Assembly: GCA_964585545.1 (NCBI GenBank) | Contig: CAZPDT010000024.1 | Span: 1 to 35,550, forward strand | Source of the DNA: Brumimicrobium sp964585545 | GTDB lineage: Bacteria > Bacteroidota > Bacteroidia > Flavobacteriales_D > Crocinitomicaceae | Length of the DNA: 35,550 nucleotides | Reading direction: 5' to 3' | In this document: in pieces, positions 1 through 7,726 of the stretch | Layout: every line of letters starts with the position of its first letter | Position numbering within the stretch: the first letter of the stretch is position 1 | Made by a program: the position numbers and the translations under genes | Notes under the pieces: model-generated | The model's input: only the letters and a program-made list of their open reading frames with translations | Database searches by the model: none | What the model was told of the DNA's origin: nothing

Positions 1-2
1 CT

Positions 3-821
3 TCGGTAACGGCAAAAGAGGCACTCAATTACTCGAATGCCATTAAATTGGGATTGGATATTGTTCGCAATAAAAGTTTGTTGACCATTAACGATATTTC
101 CCGAATCCAACAAATTATTTCGCCCGATCACCCTATTCGGAAGATTCCGGGAACGGTTTTAAAAAATCCGAAAACGCAAGAAGTGGTTTATACACCACCA
201 CAGCATTATGACGAAATAAAAACCTTGCTTGATAATTTAGAACGCTACATCAATGTGCCTGAATTTCACGAGACAGATGCATTGATAAAAATGCCCATCA
301 TCCATTTTCAATTTGAAAGTATTCATCCCTTTTTAGATGGCAATGGAAGAACAGGGCGTTTGCTGAATATTTTGTATTTGGTTCAACAAGGTTTGCTAGA
401 CATTCCTGTTTTGTATCTAAGTAGTTACATCATTAAAAACAAAAGCGATTATTACCGTTTATTGCAGGAAGTTCGCACCAAAGGCAGTTGGGAAGAATGG
501 ATTGTGTGGATGCTAAAAGGCGTTGAATTGACTGCCAAAGAAACCATTGTAGTAGTTAACAAGATTAAAGTGCTGATGGACGAGTACAAAAAGGAAATTC
601 GCAGCAATTTCAGTTTTTACAGCCACGATTTAATCAATATACTTTTTAAGCATCCTTATACCAAGAACAGTTTTTTGGAGCGGGAACTGAAAATTCACAG
701 GAATACGGCTTCAAGTTATTTGAATACCCTTTCAGATGCAGGGTTGATTACGAAAGTGAAAATTGGAAATAGAAATTATTACTTGAATGAACCATTGCTT
801 AAAATTTTAAAAGAAAGATGA
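3..821 (+). CDS. Fic domain protein, 5' end cut off by the window edge
   Basis: The frame is open from the left edge with no convincing start, so the N-terminus lies outside the window. The Fic core motif HPFLDGNGR (nt 324-350) is intact: His for catalysis, and the Asp/Gly/Asn/Arg anion-hole loop that handles ATP in AMP-transferring Fic enzymes. An inhibitory helix, if there is one, would be upstream and cannot be checked. The C-terminal 60 residues (about nt 640-815) read as a winged helix (a stretch with RNTASSYLNTLSDAGL, then a basic wing), as in the common Fic-plus-wHTH architecture of Bacteroidota. It sits 144 bp before the Res subunit of a type III restriction system, and Fic genes are often placed inside such loci. 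The role is inferred: modification of a target protein, or autoregulation through the winged helix. Family call firm, target unknown. Confidence 0.9.
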   Translation, partial: SVTAKEALNYSNAIKLGLDIVRNKSLLTINDISRIQQIISPDHPIRKIPGTVLKNPKTQEVVYTPPQHYDEIKTLLDNLERYINVPEFHETDALIKMPIIHFQFESIHPFLDGNGRTGRLLNILYLVQQGLLDIPVLYLSSYIIKNKSDYYRLLQEVRTKGSWEEWIVWMLKGVELTAKETIVVVNKIKVLMDEYKKEIRSNFSFYSHDLINILFKHPYTKNSFLERELKIHRNTASSYLNTLSDAGLITKVKIGNRNYYLNEPLLKILKER

Positions 822-830
822 TACTTGAAA

Positions 831-953
831 CAAAGTATGCACAAAAAATGGCGTTTTGTTGTGCAAAGAATCAAAGTATGCACAAGAAATGGCGTTTTGT
901 TGTGCAAAGAAAAAGGGAATGCACAAGAAGATGACAAATGCTGTGCACGTAAG
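831..953 (+). repeat. Three tandem 41-bp units, each with a 28-nt hairpin
   Basis: Units begin at 831, 872 and 913. The first two share 40 bp with one mismatch. The third keeps only the hairpin ends. Each contains TGCACA(A) and its complement (T)TGTGCA exactly 28 nt end to end, at 838-865, 879-906 and 920-947. The spacing of 41 is not a multiple of three, so the array does not code, although the Res frame stays open through it. It fills the gap between Fic and Res. It could be an operator array, for example for the winged helix of the Fic protein, or an RNA structure that tunes Res expression. Both ideas are inference. Confidence 0.8.
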
Positions 954-965
954 AAAATTAGAAAT

Positions 966-3605
966 ATGGAATTAAAAAGCTATCAACAGAGAGTAATTGA
1001 AAATCTTGAAGGATACTTGACTTACGTTCAAGAGCAAAAAGATTTAAAAACGGCTTTCGATAAATATTGGGAAGATAAAATTGGCCCATACAATCCATTG
1101 GACGGTACAGGAATGCAACCTTACAAAAACAACATTCCAAATGCGGCTCACGTTTGTGTGAAAGTGCCAACGGCAGGCGGTAAAACATTTATTGCTGTAA
1201 ATGCTTTGCATTCAATTTTTCAGGCTTATGATTCCAGTAAACCAAAAGCCGTAATTTGGTTAGTGCCTTGGAGCAATCTTCTGCAACAAACGGTAAATGC
1301 ACTTTCCAATCCAGAGCATCCGTACAGACAAAAACTCAATACACTTTTCAATCATCGTGTAGAAGTCTATCAAAAAGAAGATTTGTTGCAAGGCTCAAAC
1401 TTCAACCCCACAGTGGTAAAAGACCAGTTGAGCATTTTTGTAATGAGTTTTGCCAGCTTGCGAGCAAGAAATAAGGACGATAGAAAGGTTTACCAAGAAA
1501 ACGGTCAGTTAGAAGCCTTTGTATCGCAATTCAAAAACAGCGAACACATTTTAGACGGTGTGGACGATACGGCTCTTATTAACGTTTTGCGTTATCTTAA
1601 TCCTGTATTGGTAGTGGATGAAAGCCACAATGCCGAAAGCGATTTGAGTGTGGATATGCTCAAAAATCTAAATCCTTCTTTCATTCTTGATTTAACCGCA
1701 ACACCAAAAGACAATAGCAACATTGTAAGCCTTGTTCCTGCCATAGAGCTAAAAAAGGAACATATGGTAAAACTTCCTGTAATTGTTTACAACAATCACG
1801 ATAAAACGGAAGTCATCAACAATGCTTTGCATTTACAACGCAAGTTGGAAAACCTTGCAAAAAAGCAAGAAGCAGAAGGTGGCAAATACATCAGACCAAT
1901 TGTGCTGTTTCAGGCACAACCTAAAACCAAAGACGACAACACCACATTTGAAAAACTTAAAGAACAATTATTGAGTTTGGGTATTCCCGAAAATCAAATC
2001 AAAATTAAAACCGCCAACATTGACGAATTGAAAGGCATTGACTTGATGAGCAAGGAATGTAAAGTTCGTTACATTATTACCATCAACGCATTGAAAGAAG
2101 GTTGGGACTGTCCGTTTGCTTACATCTTGGCATCATTAGCAGACAAATCAAGTGCAGTAGATGTTGAGCAAATTTTGGGTCGTGTATTGCGACAGCCTTA
2201 TGTACAGAAACACAAAGCCTTTCAATTAAACCTTTCTTATGTTTTAACGGCATCTGCCAAATTCAATGAGACTTTACAAAGCATTGTAAAAGGCTTGCAA
2301 GAATCAGGATTTAGCGAAAAAGATTATCGCAAAGTCGATAAAATGACCGAAGAAGAAAAGAAAACGGTTACGGCAGACCCAGTTGAATCTTTTCTTTTCC
2401 CAGAGCAACAAACGGAGCAAGTTGAAGATGAAAACATCGACACAAATCGAGTAACGTTTGACCCGAATGCAGATGAAGAAGAACCAGAAACAACAACGGT
2501 AATTGATGAAATTGAAGCCATTGCGGAAGAACAAAACCGACAGTTAGAAGAACAAATAAAAGAACAGGAGCAACAGCCTGTTGACGAAAATATTTTTCAA
2601 GAAATGGGTGATAAAGTAAAACGCTACAAGGTTAAAGAAGCCTACAAGGAGTTTATAGACAAAATTGAGTTTCCGCAGTTCTTCATTAAAGTAACAGCAA
2701 GCGACATTTTCGGTACAGAAGAAGAATTGTTAAATCGTGAATCCTTGCTCAAAGATTTTAAACTTTCGGACGAAGACATCAAAATTGACTTTGACAAAAT
2801 TTCTTCTGACTTGTATAAAATCGACTTGGAAGAAGCTAAGAAAAACGAATACAGACCATCTTTTACCAAAATTGAAGACAATATGGTAAAAGACCCAATT
2901 GCAGAATACATTTTAGCCAAGCCAAAAGACAACCAAATAACTGACATCACGCATCAAATGATGCAAATTATTGGAAATATGTACCCAATTCCCGACCAAG
3001 AAATCAAGGTTTACATTGGGCGTATTTTGAAAAGTATGAACACCGAACAACTTCGAGATATTTTAGTAAGAAAGTGGAGTTATACGGATAAAATAAAAGG
3101 TAAAATCCGCCAATTGGCTGACTCGTATGCAGAAGGTCGTTTTATGGACTTATTGAAATCCAAAAAAATAAACACCAAAGCAAATTGGAAATTAGGCAAC
3201 GAAATTGTGCCGGGAAATACAGGTTCATCCATTGGAAATTCGCTTTACGAAAAAGAAGGCTCGATGAACGGTTTTGAAGAACGTGTTGCAATGGAAATTG
3301 GAACTTCCTCAAATGTAGAATTTTGGCATAGAAATTTAGAACGTGGAAAAGGATTTTACATCAACGGATTTAAAGCCAACCATTACCCTGACTTTATTAT
3401 GCAGACAAAATCGGGTAAGACGATTTTAATAGAAACCAAAGGCGACCATTTAGACGGTTCAGACAGCGAAGCGAAATGCAGACTTGGAAACGAATGGGAA
3501 AGACAAGCAGGACAAGACTTTGCTTATTTTATGGTTTTTGACAAGAAAGGAATTAAAGGTGCATATACGTTAGACAAAGCAAAGGAATTGATAAGTAAAA
3601 TGTAA
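966..3605 (+). CDS. Type III restriction enzyme Res subunit (DEAD/DEAH helicase plus PD-(D/E)XK nuclease)
   Basis: This 879-aa protein is the motor and nuclease subunit that translocates and cuts DNA with a Mod methyltransferase, expected left of the window. SF2 helicase motifs are visible: Walker A PTAGGKT (68-74), DESH (218-221), TATPK (244-248) and a motif VI segment GRVLRQ near 405. The C-terminal nuclease has Asp809 (PDF) and Glu823/Lys825 (IETKG), the PD-(D/E)XK pattern of Res proteins. A long acidic, Glu/Gln-rich stretch lies between the helicase and the C-terminal part. The frame is open back to 825, but the start at 966 (MELKSYQ) is preferred because everything before it is the hairpin array and this N-terminus matches the family. 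All catalytic motifs look intact. Whether the system is active depends on Mod, which is not in view. Confidence 0.88.
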   Translation: MELKSYQQRVIENLEGYLTYVQEQKDLKTAFDKYWEDKIGPYNPLDGTGMQPYKNNIPNAAHVCVKVPTAGGKTFIAVNALHSIFQAYDSSKPKAVIWLVPWSNLLQQTVNALSNPEHPYRQKLNTLFNHRVEVYQKEDLLQGSNFNPTVVKDQLSIFVMSFASLRARNKDDRKVYQENGQLEAFVSQFKNSEHILDGVDDTALINVLRYLNPVLVVDESHNAESDLSVDMLKNLNPSFILDLTATPKDNSNIVSLVPAIELKKEHMVKLPVIVYNNHDKTEVINNALHLQRKLENLAKKQEAEGGKYIRPIVLFQAQPKTKDDNTTFEKLKEQLLSLGIPENQIKIKTANIDELKGIDLMSKECKVRYIITINALKEGWDCPFAYILASLADKSSAVDVEQILGRVLRQPYVQKHKAFQLNLSYVLTASAKFNETLQSIVKGLQESGFSEKDYRKVDKMTEEEKKTVTADPVESFLFPEQQTEQVEDENIDTNRVTFDPNADEEEPETTTVIDEIEAIAEEQNRQLEEQIKEQEQQPVDENIFQEMGDKVKRYKVKEAYKEFIDKIEFPQFFIKVTASDIFGTEEELLNRESLLKDFKLSDEDIKIDFDKISSDLYKIDLEEAKKNEYRPSFTKIEDNMVKDPIAEYILAKPKDNQITDITHQMMQIIGNMYPIPDQEIKVYIGRILKSMNTEQLRDILVRKWSYTDKIKGKIRQLADSYAEGRFMDLLKSKKINTKANWKLGNEIVPGNTGSSIGNSLYEKEGSMNGFEERVAMEIGTSSNVEFWHRNLERGKGFYINGFKANHYPDFIMQTKSGKTILIETKGDHLDGSDSEAKCRLGNEWERQAGQDFAYFMVFDKKGIKGAYTLDKAKELISKM

Positions 3606-3733
3606 AGCCCACGCTATTTGTAAGCACATTTAAAAGCCGCACCAGCCAACGCTCGACCAAAGCTTTTAAAAGAGCTTCCAAAGCCAACGCAAGACAGAAA
3701 TAACATTGAAAAACGAGAAAAAAAACACCGAAC

Positions 3734-3870
3734 GCACAACAAACGGTTTGAACGCAAGAGCGGGTAAACGGCTTCGATTGAACATTTTATGGTATATTTG
3801 ACGTGTCGGCTTCGGTTAAAGTTGGTGGTTGAAATCCGCTCCTGCGTCAAGCCACTAAAACGTTATCGGC
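3734..3870 (+). other. attC-like recombination site (left)
   Basis: The site lies in a gene-free stretch after Res and ends 18 bp before the TPR start codon. ACGCAAGAGCGG (3752-3763) pairs with CCGCTCCTGCGT (3836-3847) in 11 of 12 positions. The 3' end has GTTATCGGC (3862-3870), the place of an integron R' core (G^TT). The 5' core is degenerate (AAACG near 3741). A second stretch upstream (3606-3733) has several GCCAACGC words but no clear second site. The sequence after the core (AATGCTAAAAAGACGAC) is wording I associate with intergenic regions before orphan genes in other Bacteroidota. That is recall, not a search result. Confidence 0.5.
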
Positions 3871-4933
3871 AATGCTAAAAAGACGACAATGAACAGACAA
3901 ATAACATTTTTACTTTTCGGTTTGACGCTACTTTTTAATCAAGTAAGTGGACAGACATTTAAGCAACAATTCAATGACTTGGTTTCAAAAAAAGACTCGG
4001 TCGGACAGCAAGAACTTTTAGAGAAATGGGAAAAGGCTGATAGTAATGACCCAGAGTTATTTGTTGCTTATTTCAATTATTATGTAATTAAGAGTAAAAA
4101 AGAAATAGTGACGCTTGGACAAAATCCAAAGGGCAAAGATGTGCTTCAAATTATGGACCAAGACACAACCAAAAAGGAGCCTGTCGCCTTTATGTATGGC
4201 GACACTTACTACGAACCTAACATGTTAAGCAAGGGTTTGACTGGATTAGTAAAGGAATAAAAAAGCATCCGAACAGACTTGATATGAGATTCGGTAAAAT
4301 CTATATGTTTGGACAACTTGAAGACTATGAAAAATTCACGACTGAAATAATAAGGACGATTGACTATTCAAACGAGAACAAAAACAAGTGGACTTGGACT
4401 GACAGCAAACCGCTTGACGATCCAAAGGAATTTATGTTAAGTTCAATTCAGAATTATCAACTTCAACTTTACAACACAGAAAATGACGACCTGTTAGACA
4501 ATATGAAACGTATTGCAGAGACAGTTTTGAAATATTATTCTGACCACGTTGAAAGTTTATCAAACCTGTCAATCGTTTATATGCTTCAAAAGCAATATGA
4601 CAAGGCACTTGAACCACTTTTAAAAGCGAAAAAGTTAAATCCCAAAGACTATATTGTATTGAGTAATATAGCCCAAGCATACAAGTTAAAAGGCGACAAT
4701 AAAAATGCAATAAAATACTACGAACTGACCTTAAAACATGGTGACGACCAAGCGAAAAAATATGCACAAGGACAAATTAACGAACTTAAAAAGAAATAGA
4801 AGCACTGGTGGTAACACGGGCATTGCGTTAGTGGGCAGACAGTGCGAATAGAAACATTTGAGCAATTAATAAACGTTGGTGCTGGCAAACAGTTTACGGT
4901 TTTAAAAGCCACCAACGCAAAGCCGCTAAACCG
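3863..4933 (+). mobile_element. Integron-cassette-like unit: short leader, one gene, attC-like site
   Basis: From the presumed exchange point G^TT at 3862 to the next at 4933 the layout is that of an integron cassette: a 26-bp leader, a single gene on the same strand, then a folded attC-like site starting 9 bp after the stop. The flanking genes (restriction locus to the left, lipoprotein to the right) belong to unrelated functions. No IntI-type tyrosine recombinase is present in the window, so if this is a cassette it is an isolated one. The core GTTAYC differs from the classical GTTRRRY. Confidence 0.45.
3889..4799 (+). pseudogene. Secreted TPR protein, broken by one frameshift
   Basis: Two adjacent frames form one protein. 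The first half (from 3889) begins with a signal peptide (MNRQITFLLFGLTLLFNQVSGQ) and stops at 4260. The second half is in another frame and is open before its first ATG at 4284. Reading through, SKG from frame 1 continues as FDWISKGIKKHPNRLDMRFG in the other frame, so about one base is missing within 4232-4239 (AGGGTTTG). The C-terminal half carries TPR-like helices (YDKALEPLLKAKKLNPKDY and NAIKYYELTLKHG). The whole would be about 304 aa. Either the gene is a recent pseudogene or the base is a sequencing or assembly error in a short homopolymer. It is the only gene of the cassette-like unit. Molecular role unknown, presumably periplasmic protein-protein contacts. Confidence 0.75.
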
Positions 4934-4939
4934 TTACCA
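4809..4939 (+). other. attC-like recombination site (right)
   Basis: This is a clear imperfect inverted repeat of 131 bp. The outer arms TGGTAAC (4809-4815) and GTTACCA (4933-4939) pair perfectly. The inner arms GGCATTGCGTTAGTGG (from 4819) and CCACCAACGCAAAGCC (4909-4924) pair with a few mismatches and a bulge, separated by about 70 nt. Outer cores, a spacer, inner arms and unpaired bases between arms is the architecture of an attC site (R''-L''...L'-R'). The site begins 9 bp after the TPR stop codon, the normal cassette arrangement. No integrase is seen nearby. Confidence 0.6.
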
Positions 4940-4945
4940 ACATAG

Positions 4946-5089
4946 AAAACAATAACAAAATACTCCTTTGCGTATGCTGAGCATAAGAGTTTGCTATTTT
5001 TTGTTACAAAAGAAGGCTATCTTGGATTACGGGTTAATTTAATTAAATTAGTAGCCGAGGAAGAAGAAGTGGTAGATTTTATTGATTAA
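4946..5089 (+). pseudogene. Possible 3' remnant of a gene
   Basis: Directly after the right attC-like site an open frame of 47 codons without a start ends at 5087-5089. It reads like protein (LLFFVTKEGYLGLRVNLIKL, then an acidic tail EEEEVVDFID). It may be the end of a gene whose front was lost, perhaps when the cassette-like unit was inserted or exchanged. I do not recognise the family. The remaining gap to 5163 holds nothing I can name. Confidence 0.25.
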
Positions 5090-5162
5090 ATGACATCAAT
5101 TTGAGAATAGGCATGAACTTTGAAAGAGGTTAACCAGTTAAAATGCATATAAAATAAAGAAC

Positions 5163-5846
5163 ATGAAGATTACAACAGGGATATTGCTTTCACTTATAGG
5201 AATTATGGGACTTCAATCTTGCAACACAGTGAAAATACAAACTTTTTGGGTCAGTGGTTATAAAGTAAAATGTGACTCAATTACAGAAACTAAAAATTGT
5301 CTGAATGTATATAAAGGCAAAGATTTAAAAGATGAGAAATGGAAACCTTTTACCGCTAAAATCGAAGGTTTTGAACTTGAGGAAGGAATGCTTCAGAAAA
5401 TCAAGGTTAAAGAGGTGCAAAAAGGAAAAGATGCATCTGCCCAGTTTTCTTTGGTTGAAGTACTTGATCAACAACAAGACAACAGGATTAACCTGCGGGG
5501 CAATTGGACCTTAACAACACTTCGTGGAGAGGAACCCAATCAAAAAGTTATTCTTCCATCACTCGTCATTGATATCCGGGAAATGCAAATTTCAGGAAAA
5601 GGAGGATGCAACTTATACCATGCTCAAATTGATGCACTAACCACCCATAATATTCAATTTGGTAACCTTCTGGGGACGCTTAAGGCATGCGATAATGAAA
5701 ACATAGAGTCTGAATACCTCAAGGCACTGGATCAAACTGTCTCTTATGCAGTTGAAGCCAACAAGTTGACCTTTTATGATGCGGAAAAACAACCCATCTT
5801 AACTTTTATCAGATTGATGCAAAATGCGCCTGTCCAAGGAAAATAA
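5163..5846 (+). CDS. Lipoprotein with DUF4377 and META domains
   Basis: 227 aa. The signal peptide ends in lipobox LQSC with lipidated Cys20, so the protein is membrane-anchored. Residues about 28-105 look like DUF4377 (a Cys-containing strand YKVKCDSI, NCLNVYKG, then a stretch around IEGFELEEGMLQKIKVKEV). Residues about 112-220 look like a META/HslJ domain: LRGNWTLTTLRGE, then ISGKGGCNLYHAQI, FGNLLGTLKACDN and a final TFYDAEKQPILTF strand. META lipoproteins are linked to envelope stress or heat tolerance in other bacteria, but the exact function here is unknown. It is a single gene with no close partner. The start follows a purine-rich AAATAAAGAAC stretch. Confidence 0.75.
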   Translation: MKITTGILLSLIGIMGLQSCNTVKIQTFWVSGYKVKCDSITETKNCLNVYKGKDLKDEKWKPFTAKIEGFELEEGMLQKIKVKEVQKGKDASAQFSLVEVLDQQQDNRINLRGNWTLTTLRGEEPNQKVILPSLVIDIREMQISGKGGCNLYHAQIDALTTHNIQFGNLLGTLKACDNENIESEYLKALDQTVSYAVEANKLTFYDAEKQPILTFIRLMQNAPVQGK

Positions 5847-5930
5847 ATGATGCAGTAGACCAGATAGCTTGCCAGTAAACATAATCAAGCGGTAAAGAAT
5901 ATGTGAAAAGCTGACAAAAATCACTCTTAA

Positions 5931-5965
5931 TTTGAAAAAATGATGCCCTTACAATGTTAACTTTG
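5931..5965 (+). promoter_or_regulatory. Weak candidate promoter for the methyltransferase gene
   Basis: A -7 element TAACTTTG (5958-5965) fits TAnnTTTG. The nearest TTTG (5931-5934) is 23 bp upstream, longer than the usual 19, so only the -7 box is good. It lies 68 bp before the start codon at 6034. Confidence 0.35.
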
Positions 5966-6033
5966 CTTTTTTATTAAAGGCCTATTCTTCAACTACCAAA
6001 GCAGCATTATATTATTAAACAACAGGTGCAATT

Positions 6034-7116
6034 ATGAATACTACCGATGAAAAGTCGATGTTATTTGATAGAGATTCTTCTAAGGCGATTAATGCAATCA
6101 ACCGCGCTCATTTGATAGCTTTTACTCCTTATGTTTGGGAGGCTTCTCGCTTATTGAAAGCTTACAATATTTTACGAATAATTGAAAAGGCTGAGTGCAT
6201 TACCATTGAGGAAATAGAAAAAAAAGTTGATTTGTCTCATTATGGTATTCGCATTCTTTTAGAAGCAGGATTGGGAATAGGATTGGTGTATAGAAAGGAC
6301 TGTAAATACCATTTAACAAAGACAGGATACTTTTTTTTAAACAGTAAAACTGTTGAGGTCAACTTTAATTTTATGAAAGATGTGTGCAGTAAGGGCGCAA
6401 AATTTTTACATGAAAGTATTAAGAATTCAAAACCAGAAGGACTTAAGATATTGGGTTCTTGGAACACTATTTATGTAGGCTTATCTACGCTGCCAGAACC
6501 TGCCAAGAAAAGCTGGTTTGATTTTGATCACCATTACTCGGATATTACTTTTGACGCTATTTTACCCATTGTTTTTCAACATCAACCTCAAAAGATATTG
6601 GATATTGGTGGAAACACAGGCAGGTGGGCGTTGAAATGCATGCAATACAATGAAGATGTGCAACTTGGATTGGTTGATTTAGATGTTCAGGTTGCTGTTG
6701 CCCAGCAAAATATTGATAAAGCAAATTTTTCGGATAGGTCATCTTTTTATGCAATGAATGTCCTTGACCCTAAAGAAGAACTCCCTAAAGGATATGATGT
6801 GATTTGGATGAGTCAATTTTTAGATTGCTTTTCAGAAGACCAAATTGTTGCTATTCTTCAGAAGTGCTATCGGGCTGCAGATGAGCATACCATTGTTTTT
6901 ATCAATGAAACTTTTTGGGACCTACAACGCTTTAAAGCATCAGCCTTTATTTTACAAATGGTATCGCTCTATTTTACCACTATGGCAAATGGTACCAGTC
7001 AAATGTATGAAAGTGCAGTCTTTTTTAAATTGATTGATCGTGCAGGATTTAAAATTATAGGGCAATATGATATGGAAGATTTATCACATACATTGCTCGC
7101 TTTACAGAAAAAATAA
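6034..7116 (+). CDS. SAM-dependent O-methyltransferase, flexirubin/aryl-polyene cluster type
   Basis: 360 aa. The N-terminal third (about 20-110) is a winged-helix dimerisation region (HLIAFTPYVWEASRLLKAYN, then LSHYGIRILLEAGLGIGLVY). The C-terminal part is a Rossmann methyltransferase with SAM motif I LDIGGNTG (189-196), an acidic end of strand 2 (LVDLD) and the stretch DVIWMSQFLDCF. The combination, including a segment like ILGSWNTIYVGLSTLPEPAKKSWF, is what I recall from the methyltransferase of flexirubin (dialkylresorcinol-aryl polyene) pigment clusters in Flavobacteriia. Here it stands alone, with no ketosynthase, DarA/DarB or acyl carrier protein in the window, so the substrate is uncertain. 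It converges on the efflux operon. Methyltransferase fold firm, pathway moderate. Confidence 0.75.
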   Translation: MNTTDEKSMLFDRDSSKAINAINRAHLIAFTPYVWEASRLLKAYNILRIIEKAECITIEEIEKKVDLSHYGIRILLEAGLGIGLVYRKDCKYHLTKTGYFFLNSKTVEVNFNFMKDVCSKGAKFLHESIKNSKPEGLKILGSWNTIYVGLSTLPEPAKKSWFDFDHHYSDITFDAILPIVFQHQPQKILDIGGNTGRWALKCMQYNEDVQLGLVDLDVQVAVAQQNIDKANFSDRSSFYAMNVLDPKEELPKGYDVIWMSQFLDCFSEDQIVAILQKCYRAADEHTIVFINETFWDLQRFKASAFILQMVSLYFTTMANGTSQMYESAVFFKLIDRAGFKIIGQYDMEDLSHTLLALQKK

Positions 7117-7123
7117 CCTGACT

Positions 7124-7203
7124 TTACCCGCATTCGTAGATCCGTGTCATCGGCGTTCCATTGCGCCCAACCCACACCCAGTCTGTGCCTTAACCCGAAC
7201 TGT
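7124..7203. repeat. Dispersed intergenic repeat, copy 1
   Basis: In the convergent gap between the methyltransferase and DUF2141 genes, GCCTTAACCCGAAC (7187-7200) and TTTACCCGCA (about 7124-7133) are versions of a motif that recurs near 16579, 24215 and 24586 (core GCGGGTTAAGGC on one strand). The stretch is noticeably richer in GC than its surroundings. The rest of the gap (to 7276) is AT-rich with nothing else I can name. Confidence 0.4.
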
Positions 7204-7276
7204 TCACTAATCTTACAACAATACATGATTATTTAGCTCATATTCAGCTCATTATGAAGATTATTAAATATATTTT

Positions 7277-7726
7277 CTACATATATATCACTTTCACACT
7301 AATTTTACGGTTCCCGTTGAGTTCGAAGCTTGCTTTTGAGAATTTAGGTCTGTTTGTAAGTCCAATCGATTGATAATTAGAAAAACCAATTCCTTCAATT
7401 GGCATAATGAATCCTTTATCAATTTTTTTATTTTTATTTTCATCGTGCAGAATATTTACAGCGTATTTTCCTTTTGATAAATTGGTAAAAGTAAAAGTTG
7501 CCCGACCATTTATTATTTTACTGCTTCCTATTTTATAATAGCGTTCGTAATGCTCATCGGGAATTGTTCCGTCTTTGTTGTACAAGGCAAACTGAACAAC
7601 ACCTTTTGTGTTTCTTAAATGGTTTACTTCTACCGTTAAAGAATATTTTTCTGACACATTCTCAGATAATGAATATAAAAATGGTACAACCATTAAACCC
7701 ATAAAGAATATCATTCGAAATTTCAT
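7277..7726 (-). CDS. DUF2141 family exported protein
   Basis: 149 aa with an N-terminal hydrophobic signal (MKFRMIFFMGLMVVPFLYSL). The body matches the DUF2141 pattern: a beta-rich domain with VVQFALYNKDG, then ATFTFTNLSKGKYAVNILHDENKNKKIDKGF and a C-terminal strand. The DENKN..K.D loop is characteristic. Its start overlaps the stop of the RND pump by 4 bp (ATGA), so it is translationally coupled and last in the efflux operon. The family's function is not established. It is often found beside exported or transport functions in Bacteroidota. Export to the periplasm is inferred from the signal. Confidence 0.8.
   Translation of the reverse strand: MKFRMIFFMGLMVVPFLYSLSENVSEKYSLTVEVNHLRNTKGVVQFALYNKDGTIPDEHYERYYKIGSSKIINGRATFTFTNLSKGKYAVNILHDENKNKKIDKGFIMPIEGIGFSNYQSIGLTNRPKFSKASFELNGNRKISVKVIYM

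Noticed and set aside
825..965. N-terminal extension of Res
   Set aside because: It is the hairpin array in translation. Its 41-bp period breaks the frame relation and the family begins at MELKSYQ.
3614..3850. Minus-strand frame over the left attC-like region
   Set aside because: No family pattern. The region is explained by inverted repeats and lies between plus-strand genes.
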